This document shows, piece after piece, positions 8,256-18,938 of a DNA stretch of 64,000 nt (position 1 is its first letter; the number at the start of each line of letters is the position of its first letter). Source of the stretch: Nocardioides ungokensis (GTDB lineage: Bacteria > Actinomycetota > Actinomycetes > Propionibacteriales > Nocardioidaceae); assembly GCF_013466985.1 (NCBI RefSeq), contig NZ_CP059164.1:3233001-3297000 (forward strand), read 5' to 3'. The translations under genes and the position numbers were made by a program. The notes beneath the pieces were generated by a model. It did not search any database. It was not told the origin of the DNA and was given only the letters and a program-made list of their open reading frames with translations.

Positions 8256-8948
8256 TCAGCGACTCGGGCGTGCAGACGATCGTCCGACGTCTTCCAGGAC
8301 GACGGTCCAGAACGGGAGCCAGCGCTGGGTGAGCGGGCCGATCGCGAGGGCGTAGAGCACCGTCCCGAGCCCGGCCACGCCCCCGAGCAGGAGCCCGATG
8401 AGGACCACGGCGACCTCGAGACCGGTGCGCACCAGCCGCAGCGAGAGGCCGGTGCGCCGGTGCAGCCCGGTCATCAGGCCATCGCGAGGGCCACGGCCGA
8501 GCTGGGCGCCGATGTACATCGCGCTGGCCAGGCCGCACAGCGCCACACCACCCACCATCAGCGCCACCCGCAGCACCAGGGCGGACGGCTGGTGCAGCAG
8601 GGCGAGCGTGGCGTCGGCGGAGAAGCCGACGACGAGCGCGTTGGAGATGGTGCCGATCCCGGGCGTCTCGCGCAGCGGGATCCAGGCCAGCAGCACGACG
8701 AAGCTCATCACCACGACGGCCTGGCCGAGCGTGATCGGCACGTGCCGGATCAGCCCCGAGTGCAGGACGTCCCACGGCGCCAGCCCCAGGTCGCCGCGGA
8801 CCATCAGGGCGAGGGAGACGCCGTACAGCACGAGCCCGACGTAGAGCTGCGGCAGCCGACGGGCCAGGCGGCCGGCCCGCAGCTGGGCGAGCGGGCCGAG
8901 GTCGGTCAGTCCGGGGCGCGCGGTGGCGGGCGAGGCGATCGTGGACAT
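8256..8948 (-). CDS. YczE/YitT-type integral membrane protein
   Basis: A 230-residue membrane protein with about five hydrophobic segments, beginning at LPQLYVGLVLYGVSLALMV. The conserved features are the motif GDLGLAPWDVLHSGL near residue 65 and LGRGPRDGLMTGL in the second half, both typical of the YczE group. The ATG at 8948 is preferred; a TTG at 8984 would place the N terminus over the operator-like repeat. It is divergent from the MocR-type regulator at 9011. That pairing recurs in bacteria and suggests a transporter controlled by a PLP-sensing or aminated-metabolite-sensing regulator. The transported substrate is unknown. Confidence 0.85.
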   Translation of the reverse strand: MSTIASPATARPGLTDLGPLAQLRAGRLARRLPQLYVGLVLYGVSLALMVRGDLGLAPWDVLHSGLIRHVPITLGQAVVVMSFVVLLAWIPLRETPGIGTISNALVVGFSADATLALLHQPSALVLRVALMVGGVALCGLASAMYIGAQLGRGPRDGLMTGLHRRTGLSLRLVRTGLEVAVVLIGLLLGGVAGLGTVLYALAIGPLTQRWLPFWTVVLEDVGRSSARPSR

Positions 8949-8967
8949 GACCCCCAGCCTGCGAGGA

Positions 8968-8992
8968 ATTGGCCTTCTCATCAATAGCCAAT
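8968..8992. promoter_or_regulatory. Inverted repeat between yczE-like and mocR-like genes (candidate operator)
   Basis: ATTGGC and GCCAAT form perfect 6-bp arms 13 bases apart in the 62-base space between the divergent start codons at 8948 and 9011. The position suits autoregulation by the MocR protein and joint control of the membrane-protein gene. Confidence 0.55.
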
Positions 8993-9010
8993 CGTGCGAC
9001 AGTGGCCTGC

Positions 9011-10471
9011 ATGAGCCAGTCCACCGGACCTCTCGCCGGACGCACCGTCAGCGCCGCCCGCGTCGCGGCCCTGGTCGCGGGCTTCGACCGCAACCCGGCG
9101 TACGCCGGCCTCGCCGACGCGCTCACCCTGCTCATCGGCGACGGCCGGATCGGGCTCGACACCCGGCTGCCCAGCGAGCGGGAGCTCACCGACGCGCTCG
9201 CGGTCTCGCGCACCACCGTCACCCGGGCCTACGCAGCGCTGCGCGACGCTGGGTACGCCGAGGCCCGGCAGGGGTCGGGCACCTACACCCGCGTCCCCGG
9301 CGGCCGCGCACGCGCGCACGACCGCGCGCTGCTCCCCCGCCCCGGCGACGGCGAGGCCATCGACCTCAACTGCGCCGCAGCCTCCGCGCCGCCCGGGCTG
9401 GCGGCGGCGTACGCCGAGGCCGCGGCCGAGCTGCCGGCCTACCTCGGCGGCCACGGCTACTTCCCCGCCGGGCTGCCACAGCTCCAGCGCGCCATCGCGG
9501 CGACGTACGACGCCCGCGGCCTGCCGACCGACCCCGACCAGATCATGGTGACCCCGGGGGCGTTGAGCGCGGCCTCGATCGTGGCCCAGGCCCACACCGG
9601 CGTCGGTGACCGGGTGCTCGTCGAGTCGCCGGTCTACCCCAACGCCACCCAGGCGATCCGGCACAGCGGCGCCCGCCTGACCGGGTCGCCGGTCGACCCC
9701 GACGGCTGGGACCTCGACGCGGTCGCCGTGGCCCTGCGGGAGACCGCACCGAAGGTCGCCTACCTGATCCCCGACTTCCAGAACCCCACCGGTCACCTGA
9801 TGACCGACGAGCAACGGCGCGAGTACGCCACGCACCTGCGCCGGACCCGGACGGTCGCCGTCATCGACGAGGCCCACCAGGCGCTCTCCCTCGACGGGCA
9901 GGAGATGCCGCAACCGTTCGCGGCGTACCTCCCCGGGGCGATCACCATCGGCAGCGCCAGCAAGACCTTCTGGGGCGGCCTGCGCCTGGGCTGGATCCGG
10001 TCTCCCGAGGGCGGCATGGAGCAGCTCACGCGGGCCCGGGTCGGGCTCGACCTCGGGGCGCCCGTGATGGAGCAGCTGGTGCTGGTCCGGCTGCTCGAGG
10101 ACGCCGGCAGCATCGTCGGCGAGCACCGGTCCCGCCTGCGGGCGCAGCGCGACGCGCTCGCCGCCGCGATCTCGTCCGCGCTGCCGGAGTGGCGCTTCCG
10201 GCTGCCCTCGGGCGGGCTGGCGTTGTGGTGCGAGCTGCCGGGACCGCTCGGCACCGCGCTGGCCGCCGAGGCCGAGCGCCTCGGCGTGATCGTGGCCCCG
10301 GGGCCGGTGTTCGCCGCCGAGGGCGGCCTGGACCGCTTCGTGCGGATCCCCTGGACCCGACCGGCCGACGAGCTCGAGGACGCGGTCGGGCGGCTCGCCC
10401 GCGCCTGGGACGTGGTCCGCGGACGACGTGGCTCGCGGCCCGACGGGCCCGGTCGCGTGATGGTCGCCTGA
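9011..10471 (+). CDS. MocR (GntR-aminotransferase) regulator, YczR-like
   Basis: A 486-residue fusion. Residues about 25-95 are a GntR winged helix (LPSERELTDALAVSRTTVTRAYAALRDAGYAEARQGSGTY). The rest is a fold-type I aminotransferase domain with VTPGALSAASIVAQ, PDFQNPTG, VIDEAHQAL and the PLP lysine in GSASKTFWGGLRLGW. Proteins of this MocR family usually bind PLP as an effector or external aldimine without turning over substrate. The ATG at 9011 begins MSQSTGPLAGRTVS. Its divergent neighbour is a YczE-like membrane protein, the hallmark partner of the YczR subgroup. The frame is intact. Confidence 0.9.
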   Translation: MSQSTGPLAGRTVSAARVAALVAGFDRNPAYAGLADALTLLIGDGRIGLDTRLPSERELTDALAVSRTTVTRAYAALRDAGYAEARQGSGTYTRVPGGRARAHDRALLPRPGDGEAIDLNCAAASAPPGLAAAYAEAAAELPAYLGGHGYFPAGLPQLQRAIAATYDARGLPTDPDQIMVTPGALSAASIVAQAHTGVGDRVLVESPVYPNATQAIRHSGARLTGSPVDPDGWDLDAVAVALRETAPKVAYLIPDFQNPTGHLMTDEQRREYATHLRRTRTVAVIDEAHQALSLDGQEMPQPFAAYLPGAITIGSASKTFWGGLRLGWIRSPEGGMEQLTRARVGLDLGAPVMEQLVLVRLLEDAGSIVGEHRSRLRAQRDALAAAISSALPEWRFRLPSGGLALWCELPGPLGTALAAEAERLGVIVAPGPVFAAEGGLDRFVRIPWTRPADELEDAVGRLARAWDVVRGRRGSRPDGPGRVMVA

Positions 10472-10507
10472 GGGTCCTGGCGGGATAGTCCGACGAAGGG
10501 GCCCGCC

Positions 10508-12093
10508 TCAGACCAGGTTGACGGCTCGCACGGACGCGGCCTCGATGGCCTCCTGGATCTCGGCCAGCGAGTCCGAGGGGATCTCGGTGTCGACCGACAG
10601 GGCCACCAGGGCCTGGCCGCCCTTGGTGTCGCGGGAGACCTGCATGCCGGCGATGTTCACCCCGGCGTCGCCCAGGATCCGGCCGACGGTGCCGACCATC
10701 CCCGGCCGGTCCTCGTAGCGGAAGAACGCGAGGTGGTCGGTCGGTTCGATGTCGACGTCGAAGCCATTGACCTCCACCAGCCGCTCCTTCTGGTTGATCC
10801 CGACCAGGGTGCCGCTCACCGAGACCTGCGCGCCGTCGGCGAGCGTGCCGCGGATGGTGATCAGGTTGCGGTGGTCGGGGCTCTCCGGATCCGCGACGAG
10901 GCGTACGGCGCAGCCACGCTCGGCCGCCAGCAGCGGCGCGTTCACGTAGGACACCTGCTCCTCGACGATGTCGGCGAAGACGCCCTTGAGCGCGGCCAGC
11001 TCGAGCACCTTGACGTCGTAGTCGGTGATCTCGCCGCGGACCTCGACGTCGATCTGCTGCGCGACCTCACCGGCGAGGCCGGTGAAGACCCGGCCCAGCT
11101 TCTCGGTCAGCGGGATGCCCGGCCGCACGTCCTCGGCGATCACGCCACCCTGCACGTTCACCGCGTCGGGCACGAGCTCGCCGGCCAGCGCGAGCCGGAC
11201 CGAGCGGGCGACGGCGAGGCCGGCCTTCTCCTGCGCCTCGTCGGTGGACGCACCGAGGTGGGGGGTGGCCACGACGTTGTCGAGCTCGAAGAGGGGGCTG
11301 TCCGTGCAGGGCTCCTGGGTGAAGACGTCGAGGCCCGCGGCCGCCACGCGGCCCTCCTTGAGCGCGGAGTGGAGGGCGACCTCGTCGACGATGCCGCCGC
11401 GGGCCGCGTTGACCAGCACCAGGGACGGTTTGACCTTCGCGAGCTGCTCGGCACCGATCAGGCCGAGGGTCTCGGGGGTCTTCGGCAGGTGCACCGACAT
11501 GAAGTCGGCCTCGCGGAGCAGCGTGTCGAGCTCGACCAGCCGGACACCCATCTGGGCCGCCCGCCCCGCCTGCACGTAGGGGTCGTAGGCCACGACCTTC
11601 ATCCCGAAGGCGGACAGGCGCTGGGCGACCAGCACGCCGATCCGGCCGAGCCCGACGATCCCGACGGTCTTCTCGTACAGCTCGACGCCCGTGTAACGCG
11701 ACCGCATCCACTCCCCGCGACGCAGGGCCTGGTGCGCCGGCGAGATGTGCCGGGCCGCCGCCAGCATCAGGCCGACCGCCAGCTCGGCCGCCGAGACGAT
11801 GTTGGAGGTGGGGGCGTTGACGACCATGACCCCGACTGGGTCGCGGCGCGGACGTCGACGTTGTCGAGGCCCACCCCGGCCCGGGCCACGACCTTCAGGT
11901 GCGTGGCGGCGGCGAGGGCCTCGGAGTCCACCTTCGTGGCCGAGCGGACCAGGAGCGCATCGGCGTCGGCGATCGCCGGCAGCAGCTCGCCGCGGTCGGC
12001 GCCGTCGCAGGTGCGGATCTCGAAGTCCGGGCCGAGCGCCTCGACGGTGGCGGGGCTCAGCTCCTCAGCGATGAGTACGACGGGCTTGGTCAC
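10508..12093 (-). CDS. serA: D-3-phosphoglycerate dehydrogenase (one frameshift)
   Basis: The first step of serine synthesis. The N-terminal part (GTG at 12093, TKPVVLIAEELSPATVEALG) reads in one frame to VDVRAATQSG. The protein then resumes in another frame with VMVVNAPTSNIVSAAELAVGLML. The break at about 11832-11836 is a G run one base short. The reconstructed length of 528 residues matches the long actinobacterial type. It contains the NAD-binding TVGIVGLGRIGVLVAQRL, the intervening ASB domain and a C-terminal ACT domain (FRYEDRPGMVGTVGRILGDAG) for serine feedback. Catalytic LVNAARGGIVDE and TPHLGAST are present. I read the break as a sequence error. Confidence 0.93.
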
Positions 12094-12288
12094 AGCGGTG
12101 TCCTCGGTCCTGATCGGAGAGGTTGGCATGCACGACGCTGTGCGGCCTTCCACACTACCTGAGCACACTCCGGTAATTCGGTTGTGTCCGCCCACGCCCG
12201 CACCGGTAACCTGCCGCCGTGGACATCGCCTGACGACCTCGCCCCGCCCGCGTCCGCGGGTCCGCCACCTCGTCATCCGGAGTCGCCC

Positions 12289-13938
<1,650 letters not shown>

Positions 13939-13944
13939 CCCCCG

Positions 13945-14445
13945 TCAGCGGTCGCGCGGGATGGCCAGCCACTCGGCCCAGGTCAGGTCGCGGCCGACGT
14001 ACCGCGGGGGTCAGCGGCCAGTCCGCGGCGATCCACGCCGGGACCAGCTCGTCGAGGGCCGCCTCGACCGGCGAGCCGACGTGCTCGTCGCGCACCCACC
14101 AGGAGATGTCGGCGTCGGCCCCGGCCTTGTCGGTCGGGTCGATGTAGACGCAGCCGACCAGCTCGGTCTCCCCGGCGTCGAAGAGCGCGTAGTTGAAGGA
14201 CTCGTGGGCCTGGACCTCGTCCCAGTGGTGCTGGAGGTCCTCGCGGTCCTGCTCGGCGGTCATCGACGCCGGCGGCCAGCCCCAGGCCTCGCCGTAGATC
14301 GACCAGAGCCGCTCACGGGAGCCCATCACCGCCGGCAGTCGAGCTCGGTGTCGTCGGGGTGGATCGGGCGCAGGTGGTGGCCGGTCGGCAGCTCGACGCG
14401 AGTCGGGTGCTGCCAGTCCTCGGGCAACCAGGGGTCGGTGGGCAT
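13945..14445 (-). CDS. GNAT family N-acetyltransferase (two frameshifts)
   Basis: About 166 codons from the ATG at 14445 (MPTDPWLPEDWQHPTRVELPTGHHLRPI). The middle reads SRERLWSIYGEAWGWPP, FNYALFDAGETELVGCVYIDPTDK and ADISWWVRDEHVGSPVEAALDELVPAWIA, which is the acetyl-CoA-binding half of a small acetyltransferase. The end resumes in a third frame as RYVGRDLTWAEWLAIPRDR. Indels lie near 14340 and at a C run near 14005. The substrate is unknown. It converges on the ABC-F gene with a six-base gap. Confidence 0.65.
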
Positions 14446-14487
14446 CGCCAGGTCCTTTCCGCGCGTGGACCCGCATCGTAGGACGGG

Positions 14488-14527
14488 TCCGGACCGGGCG
14501 CCCCCCGTTTGCGGCGCCCGGTCCGGA
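14488..14527 (-). terminator. Terminator of the efeUOB operon
   Basis: A 15-bp perfect stem (TCCGGACCGGGCGCC / GGCGCCCGGTCCGGA) with a 10-base loop, starting five bases after the efeB stop codon on the minus strand. Confidence 0.8.
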
Positions 14528-14531
14528 AGGC

Positions 14532-15798
14532 TCAGGCGAACAGCGCCTGCCCGACGTGCTCCCCGGGCCCCACGCCCGGCGGCACCACGAACAGGGCCGA
14601 GCCGGTGACCTGGAGGTACTCCATGAGCGCGTCGACCTTCGCCATCCGCGTCTGGACGGGGATGAAGTGGGTGCGCGGGTCGCGCACGTAGGCCAGGAAG
14701 AACATCCGGCGTTCAGCCCGCCCAGGGCGTCGGTGCCGTCGACGAAGTTGTAGCCGCGCCGCAGCATCCGGACACCGTCGTTGTGGTCGGGGTGCACCAC
14801 ACTGACGTGGGAGTCGCGCGGGATCACCGGGCCGTCGCTCCCCGGCATCGAGAAGTCGGGTTCGGTGAGCTCGCCGCCGCCCGAGAGCGGCGCCCCCGTG
14901 CCCTTGGTGCGGCCCACGAAGTCCTCCTGGTCACCGAGCGCGGCTGCCGGTCCCAGATCTCGATCCGCATGTTGATCCGCCTCGCCACCAGATAGGAGCC
15001 CCCCGCGAGCCACAGCGCCTTCACGTCGTCGCCGGAGCCGACCCACACGTGCTCCTCCAGCGCGGCGGTCTCCTCGGCCTTGACGTTGGCGGTGCCGTCC
15101 TTGAACCCGAAGAGGTTGCGCGGCGTGGACTGGGCGGTCGAGGTGGTGGAGGTGCGGCCGAAGCCGAGCTGCGACCAGCGCACCGCGACGGTGCCGAAGC
15201 CGATGCGGGCGAGGTTTGCGGATCGCGTGCACGGCCACCTGCGGATCGTCGGCACACGCCTGAACGCACAGGTCGCCGCCCGAGCGCGCCGGGTCGAGGT
15301 CGTCGCCGGGAAGTGGGGCAGGTCGCGCAACGCCTCCGGCTGCCGGTCGGCCAGGCCGAACCGGTCCCGGCCGCGGGCGTCACGGAAGAGGCTCGGCCCG
15401 AAGCCGAACGTGATCGTCAGCCCGCTGGCGTCCAGGCCGATCGCCTCGCCGGTGTCGTCCGGCGGCACGTCGGCAGCGCCCTCGACCGGTCCGACCTCGC
15501 CGGCCGGCAGGCCGCGGCTCATCCGGTCGGCGGCCGCGGTCCACGCCTTCAGCAGCGCCACCAGCTGGGCGCGGGAGCCGGTGGTGACGTCGAACGCCGC
15601 GAAGTGGAGGCGGTCCTGCGCCGGCGTGACGATCCCGGCCTGGTGCTCGCCGCGGAAGGCGTACGTCGTGTCCCCGCCGCCCGGCGTGGCTGCGGCGTCG
15701 TCGGTGGCGCGGCCGGCGACGAAGGCACCGGCCAGCCCGGCAGCGGCCACGCCGCCGCCGATCAGGCCCCGGCGGGAGAGGTTCTGGGAGCCGGCCAC
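14532..15798 (-). CDS. efeB: Dyp-type heme peroxidase of the Efe iron system (frameshifted)
   Basis: A Tat-exported heme peroxidase of about 420 residues. The N terminus carries the twin-arginine signal SRRGLIGGGVAAAGLAG. The conserved GXXDG heme-pocket motif appears as FGFKDGTANV, and late segments include RGYNFVDG and the C-terminal VGQALFA. At least three indels split the gene (near 15310, 15235, 14945 and 14715), but each part is recognisably EfeB. In EfeUOB systems this protein acts in the periplasm or outside the membrane with EfeO on ferrous iron or heme. It starts with GTG one base after the efeO stop, so translation is coupled. Confidence 0.85.
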
Positions 15799-15799
15799 G

Positions 15800-16966
15800 T
15801 CAGGACAGCACCGCCGAGGTCAGCTGCGAGAGCGGCTCGGCGAGGGCGTTGACTGCGTCGGCGAGCCGCTTGACCTCGGCGGTCGAGAGGTCGTCGTACG
15901 ACGTGAAGCCGGACCCGTCACGCTGCCGGTCGAGCAGCACCTGCAGGGCGTCGAACCGCTCCTCCAGGGTGTGCTCGAGCGCGGGGTCGTTGCGCTCGAG
16001 CACGGGCTCGAGCACCTCGAACGCCTTCTTGGCGCCGTCGACGTTGGCCTGGAAGTCCCACAGGTCGGTGCGCGACCAGTACTCCTCCTCGCCGGTGACC
16101 TTGCCCTTCGCGACCTCCTCCATCAGCCCCCGGGAGCCGTTGGCGATCTGGTCGACGGTGAAGTCGAGCTTGCCGATGCGCCCGTCGAGGGTCCTGGTGT
16201 CGGCCAGCAGGTCGTCGGCGTACCTCGCCCGCTCCTGGCGGGTCAGCGACTCGTACTTGCCGGCGCGGGCCGGCCACAGGTCCTTCTCGATGCGGTGCCA
16301 GCCGGTCCACCTCTGGCCCTGCTCGAGGTCGGCCTCGCGGGCGTCCATCTTCGGGTCGAGGTCACCGAAGGACTCGGCGACCGTCTCGATGCGCTCCCAG
16401 TGGGTGCGTGCGACCGGGTAGAGCGCCCGCGCGGTGTCGTCCTGTCCTCCCCGGCCTTGTAGGCCTTGACGAACGCCGTCGTCCTGGCGAGCAGCTGGTC
16501 GGACTGCTGCTGCACGAACTCGCCGTACTGCTCCTGGGCGTGGTCGACCATCTTCTGCTCGTCGGCCGAGGTGCTGACCTTCTCCCCGGAGTCGGTGACG
16601 GTGAAGTCGGCGCGGATGCCGGCGCCCTTCATGCCCGGCTTGCACGCGGTGAGGTAGCTGCCGGCCGGGGCGTTCACCACGAGCTGGCGGGTGAGGTTGG
16701 GGCCGATGTTCTCGACCTCGCCGAGGATCCGCTGGCCATCGTCGGTGTAGAGGTAGAACTCCGTCACCTGCGAGCCGTCGTTGGTGACGTCGAAGGTTGA
16801 GCTTGCCCGAGGGCGCCTTCGTTCTCGAGACGTCGCACGCGTCGTCGGTGGAGCTGACCGTGATGGTGCGGTCGTCCTCGGTCGCCGTGGTGGCGGTGGT
16901 GTTCTGGGTGCAGGCCGCCAGGGCCGGGACGGCCGCGAGGACGGCCGCGAGCAGGGGAAGACGCAT
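15800..16966 (-). CDS. efeO: Iron uptake lipoprotein EfeO (frameshifted)
   Basis: A lipoprotein: the N terminus [19 protein letters not shown] ends in a lipobox. A cupredoxin-like N-terminal domain follows, with [20 protein letters not shown]. The second half is the helical M75 imelysin-like domain with the metal motif HRIE in [10 protein letters not shown], and ends [18 protein letters not shown]. Indels near 16800 and 16440 break the frame. EfeO binds iron outside the membrane and passes it to the permease EfeU. It lies in the middle of efeU-efeO-efeB, whose promoter has an iron box. Confidence 0.88.
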   Translation of the reverse strand: MRLPLLAAVLAAVPALAACTQNTTATTATEDDRTITVSSTDDACDVSRTKAPSGKLNLRRHQRRLAGDGVLPLHRRWPADPRRGREHRPQPHPPARGERPGRQLPHRVQAGHEGRRHPRRLHRHRLRGEGQHLGRRAEDGRPRPGAVRRVRAAAVRPAARQDDGVRQGLQGRGGQDDTARALYPVARTHWERIETVAESFGDLDPKMDAREADLEQGQRWTGWHRIEKDLWPARAGKYESLTRQERARYADDLLADTRTLDGRIGKLDFTVDQIANGSRGLMEEVAKGKVTGEEEYWSRTDLWDFQANVDGAKKAFEVLEPVLERNDPALEHTLEERFDALQVLLDRQRDGSGFTSYDDLSTAEVKRLADAVNALAEPLSQLTSAVLS

Positions 16967-17014
16967 CGGGAGGGGTTCCTTCGTGGTGCGTGGGCGGGTG
17001 TCGGTCGGTGGCGC

Positions 17015-17901
17015 TCAGCGGCCGCCGCTGCCGGCTCCTGCTCGGCCGGCACGGGAGCGGCCTGCCGCGGCCGGCCACCCCGACGACGACACCGAGGACG
17101 AAGAGCGCCATCGTCGGCACGGCGTACAGCAGCCAGGCGGCGGCCTCGAGGTGGGTGGTGACCGGCGAGAAGTTGAAGACACCCTTGAGCAGCGTGGCGT
17201 ACCAGGTGCCCGGGTCGATCGTCGCGGAGACGTCGAAGGCGACGGAGTTCAGGCCGGGCAGGATCCCGGCCTCCTGCAGGTCGTGGACGCCGTAGGACAG
17301 CACCCCGGCGGCGACGAGGATCAGGAAGCCGCCGGTCCAGGCGAAGAACCGGCTCAGGTTGATCGAGATCGCCCCGCGGTAGATCAGTAGCCCAGGACGA
17401 CGGCCGAGGCCAGGCCGAGGCCCGCGCCGAGCAGCGGCTCCCAGGTCGGCGCCGACGAGCCGCCCGCGTCGCGGGTGCCGGCCTGCGTGGCGGCCCACAG
17501 GAAGAGGGCGGTCTCCAGGCCCTCCCGGCCCACGGCGAGGACGGCGACCAGCGCCAGCGACCAGCGGCCGCCGTCGGCGCCCGGTCGATCCGGCCGCGGA
17601 GCTCCCCGCCCATGGCACGTGCGGCCCGGGCCATCCAGAAGATCATCCAGGTGACGAAGGCGACCGCGACCAGCGACAGGGTGCCGCCGATGGCCTCCTG
17701 GGCCTCGAAGGTGTGGCCGCGCGGGCCCCAGGTGAGGATCGCGCCGAACGCCAGGCTCACCGCGACCGCGGCGGCGACACCGGCCCAGATGCGCGGCAGC
17801 AGGTGCCGACGGTCCGACTTGACCAGGTAGGCCACGAGGATGCTCACGACGAGCGCGGCCTCGAGGCCCTCGCGGAGACCGATCAGGTAGTTGGCAAGCA
17901 C
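17015..17901 (-). CDS. efeU: Ferrous/ferric iron permease EfeU, FTR1 family (frameshifted)
   Basis: A membrane permease with the two REGLE iron-binding motifs of the FTR1 family: [17 protein letters not shown] near the start and [15 protein letters not shown] in the middle. The latter is only visible after joining frames. Hydrophobic segments continue to [14 protein letters not shown]. Indels lie near 17585, 17520-17400 and close to the C terminus, so the exact stop (taken here as 17015) is uncertain. The GTG at 17901 follows AAGGAC. The iron box at 17934-17952 lies 33 bases upstream. Confidence 0.85.
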
Positions 17902-17933
17902 GACGCGTCCTTCATAGGTGAGGCTTGGCTTAC

Positions 17934-17952
17934 TTAGGCACGCCTAACCTTA
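17934..17952. promoter_or_regulatory. DtxR/IdeR-type iron box upstream of efeU
   Basis: The 19-base sequence TTAGGCACGCCTAACCTTA matches the IdeR/DtxR consensus at about 14 of 19 positions, including TTAGG and CTAACCT halves. It lies 33 bases before the efeU start, so iron-dependent repression of efeUOB is expected. Confidence 0.8.
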
Positions 17953-18009
17953 CATGGACCGCGTCCGCGCGTGGAACCGGACCACGCTGCGACCCGCCTC
18001 ACACCTGCT

Positions 18010-18075
18010 CGGTAGTCCCCGCCGTTCGGCACGCTCCGGCGGGCAGGTCGGGGTGCCGATCGGCGGGGACTACCG
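18010..18075. terminator. Long two-part stem-loop after the FrnE-like gene
   Basis: A 15-bp perfect outer stem (CGGTAGTCCCCGCCG / CGGCGGGGACTACCG), a TT/AT internal mismatch, a 6-bp inner stem (CGGCAC / GTGCCG) and a 20-base loop. It lies 33 bases after the stop of the FrnE-like gene and before the efeU promoter, so a terminator that isolates the iron operon is the simplest reading. Confidence 0.6.
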
Positions 18076-18107
18076 CGTCGATCCGGTGGAAGCCTGCGAG
18101 GGGGTGG

Positions 18108-18812
18108 TCAGACCGCGCAGCCGTCCGGGCCGCACACCTGTCCCCCGTCGGCCATCTCGAGGGTGGGACGCGAGTCCGCCCATGCGCGCTCGAGGACCTG
18201 CGCGAAGACCTCCGCGGGCTGGGCCCCGGAGACGCCGTACTTCTGGTCCACGACGAAGAACGGGACACCGGTGGCGCCGTACGCCCGGGCCTGGGCGATG
18301 TCGGCCTCGACGGCGTCGGCGAAGTCCTCCCCCACCAGCACCTCCTTGACCCGCACCTCGTCGAGCCCCACCGCGGTCCCTGCCGCCTGCAGGACGTCGT
18401 GATCACCGACGTCCTCGGCACGGACGAAGTACGCCGCCAGCAGCTGCTCCTTGAGCTCGCCCTGCAGGGCGGGCCCGCCCGTCTCGAGGGCGAGGTGGAG
18501 CAGGCGGTGGGCGTCGATGGTGTTGGTGTGGACGTTGTCGAAGAGGCGGAACGCGAGCCCCTCGTCCTCGGCCAGCTCGATGAGCTGCTGCTGCATCTGG
18601 CGCATCTCGGCCTCGCTCCGGCCGTACTTGCGAGCGAGCACGCCGGTGGTCAGCTCGTGGCCGTGCCGCGGCGCACTCGGGTCCAGCTCGAAGGAGCGGT
18701 AGACGACCTCCACGTCGTCGCGGTGGTCGAAGCCGGCCAGGGCGGTCTCGAGACGCCGCTTGCCGATGTAGCACCAGGGGCAGACGACGTCGGACCAGAT
18801 CTCGATACGCAT
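18108..18812 (-). CDS. DsbA family protein, FrnE-like 2-hydroxychromene-isomerase/DsbA fold
   Basis: A 234-residue thioredoxin-fold protein beginning MRIEIWSDVVCPWCYIGKRRLE. The CPWC motif at about residues 11-14 is the FrnE-type active site. The helical insert contains RSFELDP and NTIDAHRLLHLA, and the cis-proline loop is GVPFFVVDQKYGVSGAQ. No signal peptide is present, so it acts in the cytoplasm. Members of this group serve as thiol-disulfide oxidoreductases in stress or polyketide pathways. The cysteine pair near the C terminus (CGPDGC) is an extra. It is monocistronic, between two strong hairpins. Confidence 0.9.
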   Translation of the reverse strand: MRIEIWSDVVCPWCYIGKRRLETALAGFDHRDDVEVVYRSFELDPSAPRHGHELTTGVLARKYGRSEAEMRQMQQQLIELAEDEGLAFRLFDNVHTNTIDAHRLLHLALETGGPALQGELKEQLLAAYFVRAEDVGDHDVLQAAGTAVGLDEVRVKEVLVGEDFADAVEADIAQARAYGATGVPFFVVDQKYGVSGAQPAEVFAQVLERAWADSRPTLEMADGGQVCGPDGCAV

Positions 18813-18872
18813 GACTCGTACAACGTTCAACCGTCCCGGGCATTCCCGGACGTCGGCGTCGTCACAGGACAA

Positions 18873-18906
18873 CGCCGGCCCGTCGTCGATCGACGACGGG
18901 CCGGCG
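18873..18906. terminator. 34-base perfect palindrome after the APC permease gene
   Basis: Arms of 17 bases (CGCCGGCCCGTCGTCGA and its complement) meet with no spacer, ending 32 bases after the permease stop on the minus strand. Function as a terminator is inferred from position. Confidence 0.65.
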
Positions 18907-18938
18907 CGCTCCCCGCCGACGGGCGACGGGTGGGGGGA

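Noticed and set aside
10508..12093. serA as a pseudogene
   Set aside because: Only one base of a G run is missing, every motif is present and the reconstructed length is exactly the family length.
18010..18075. Inverted repeat as the end of an insertion sequence
   Set aside because: No transposase, no second copy in the window and no target duplication are visible.
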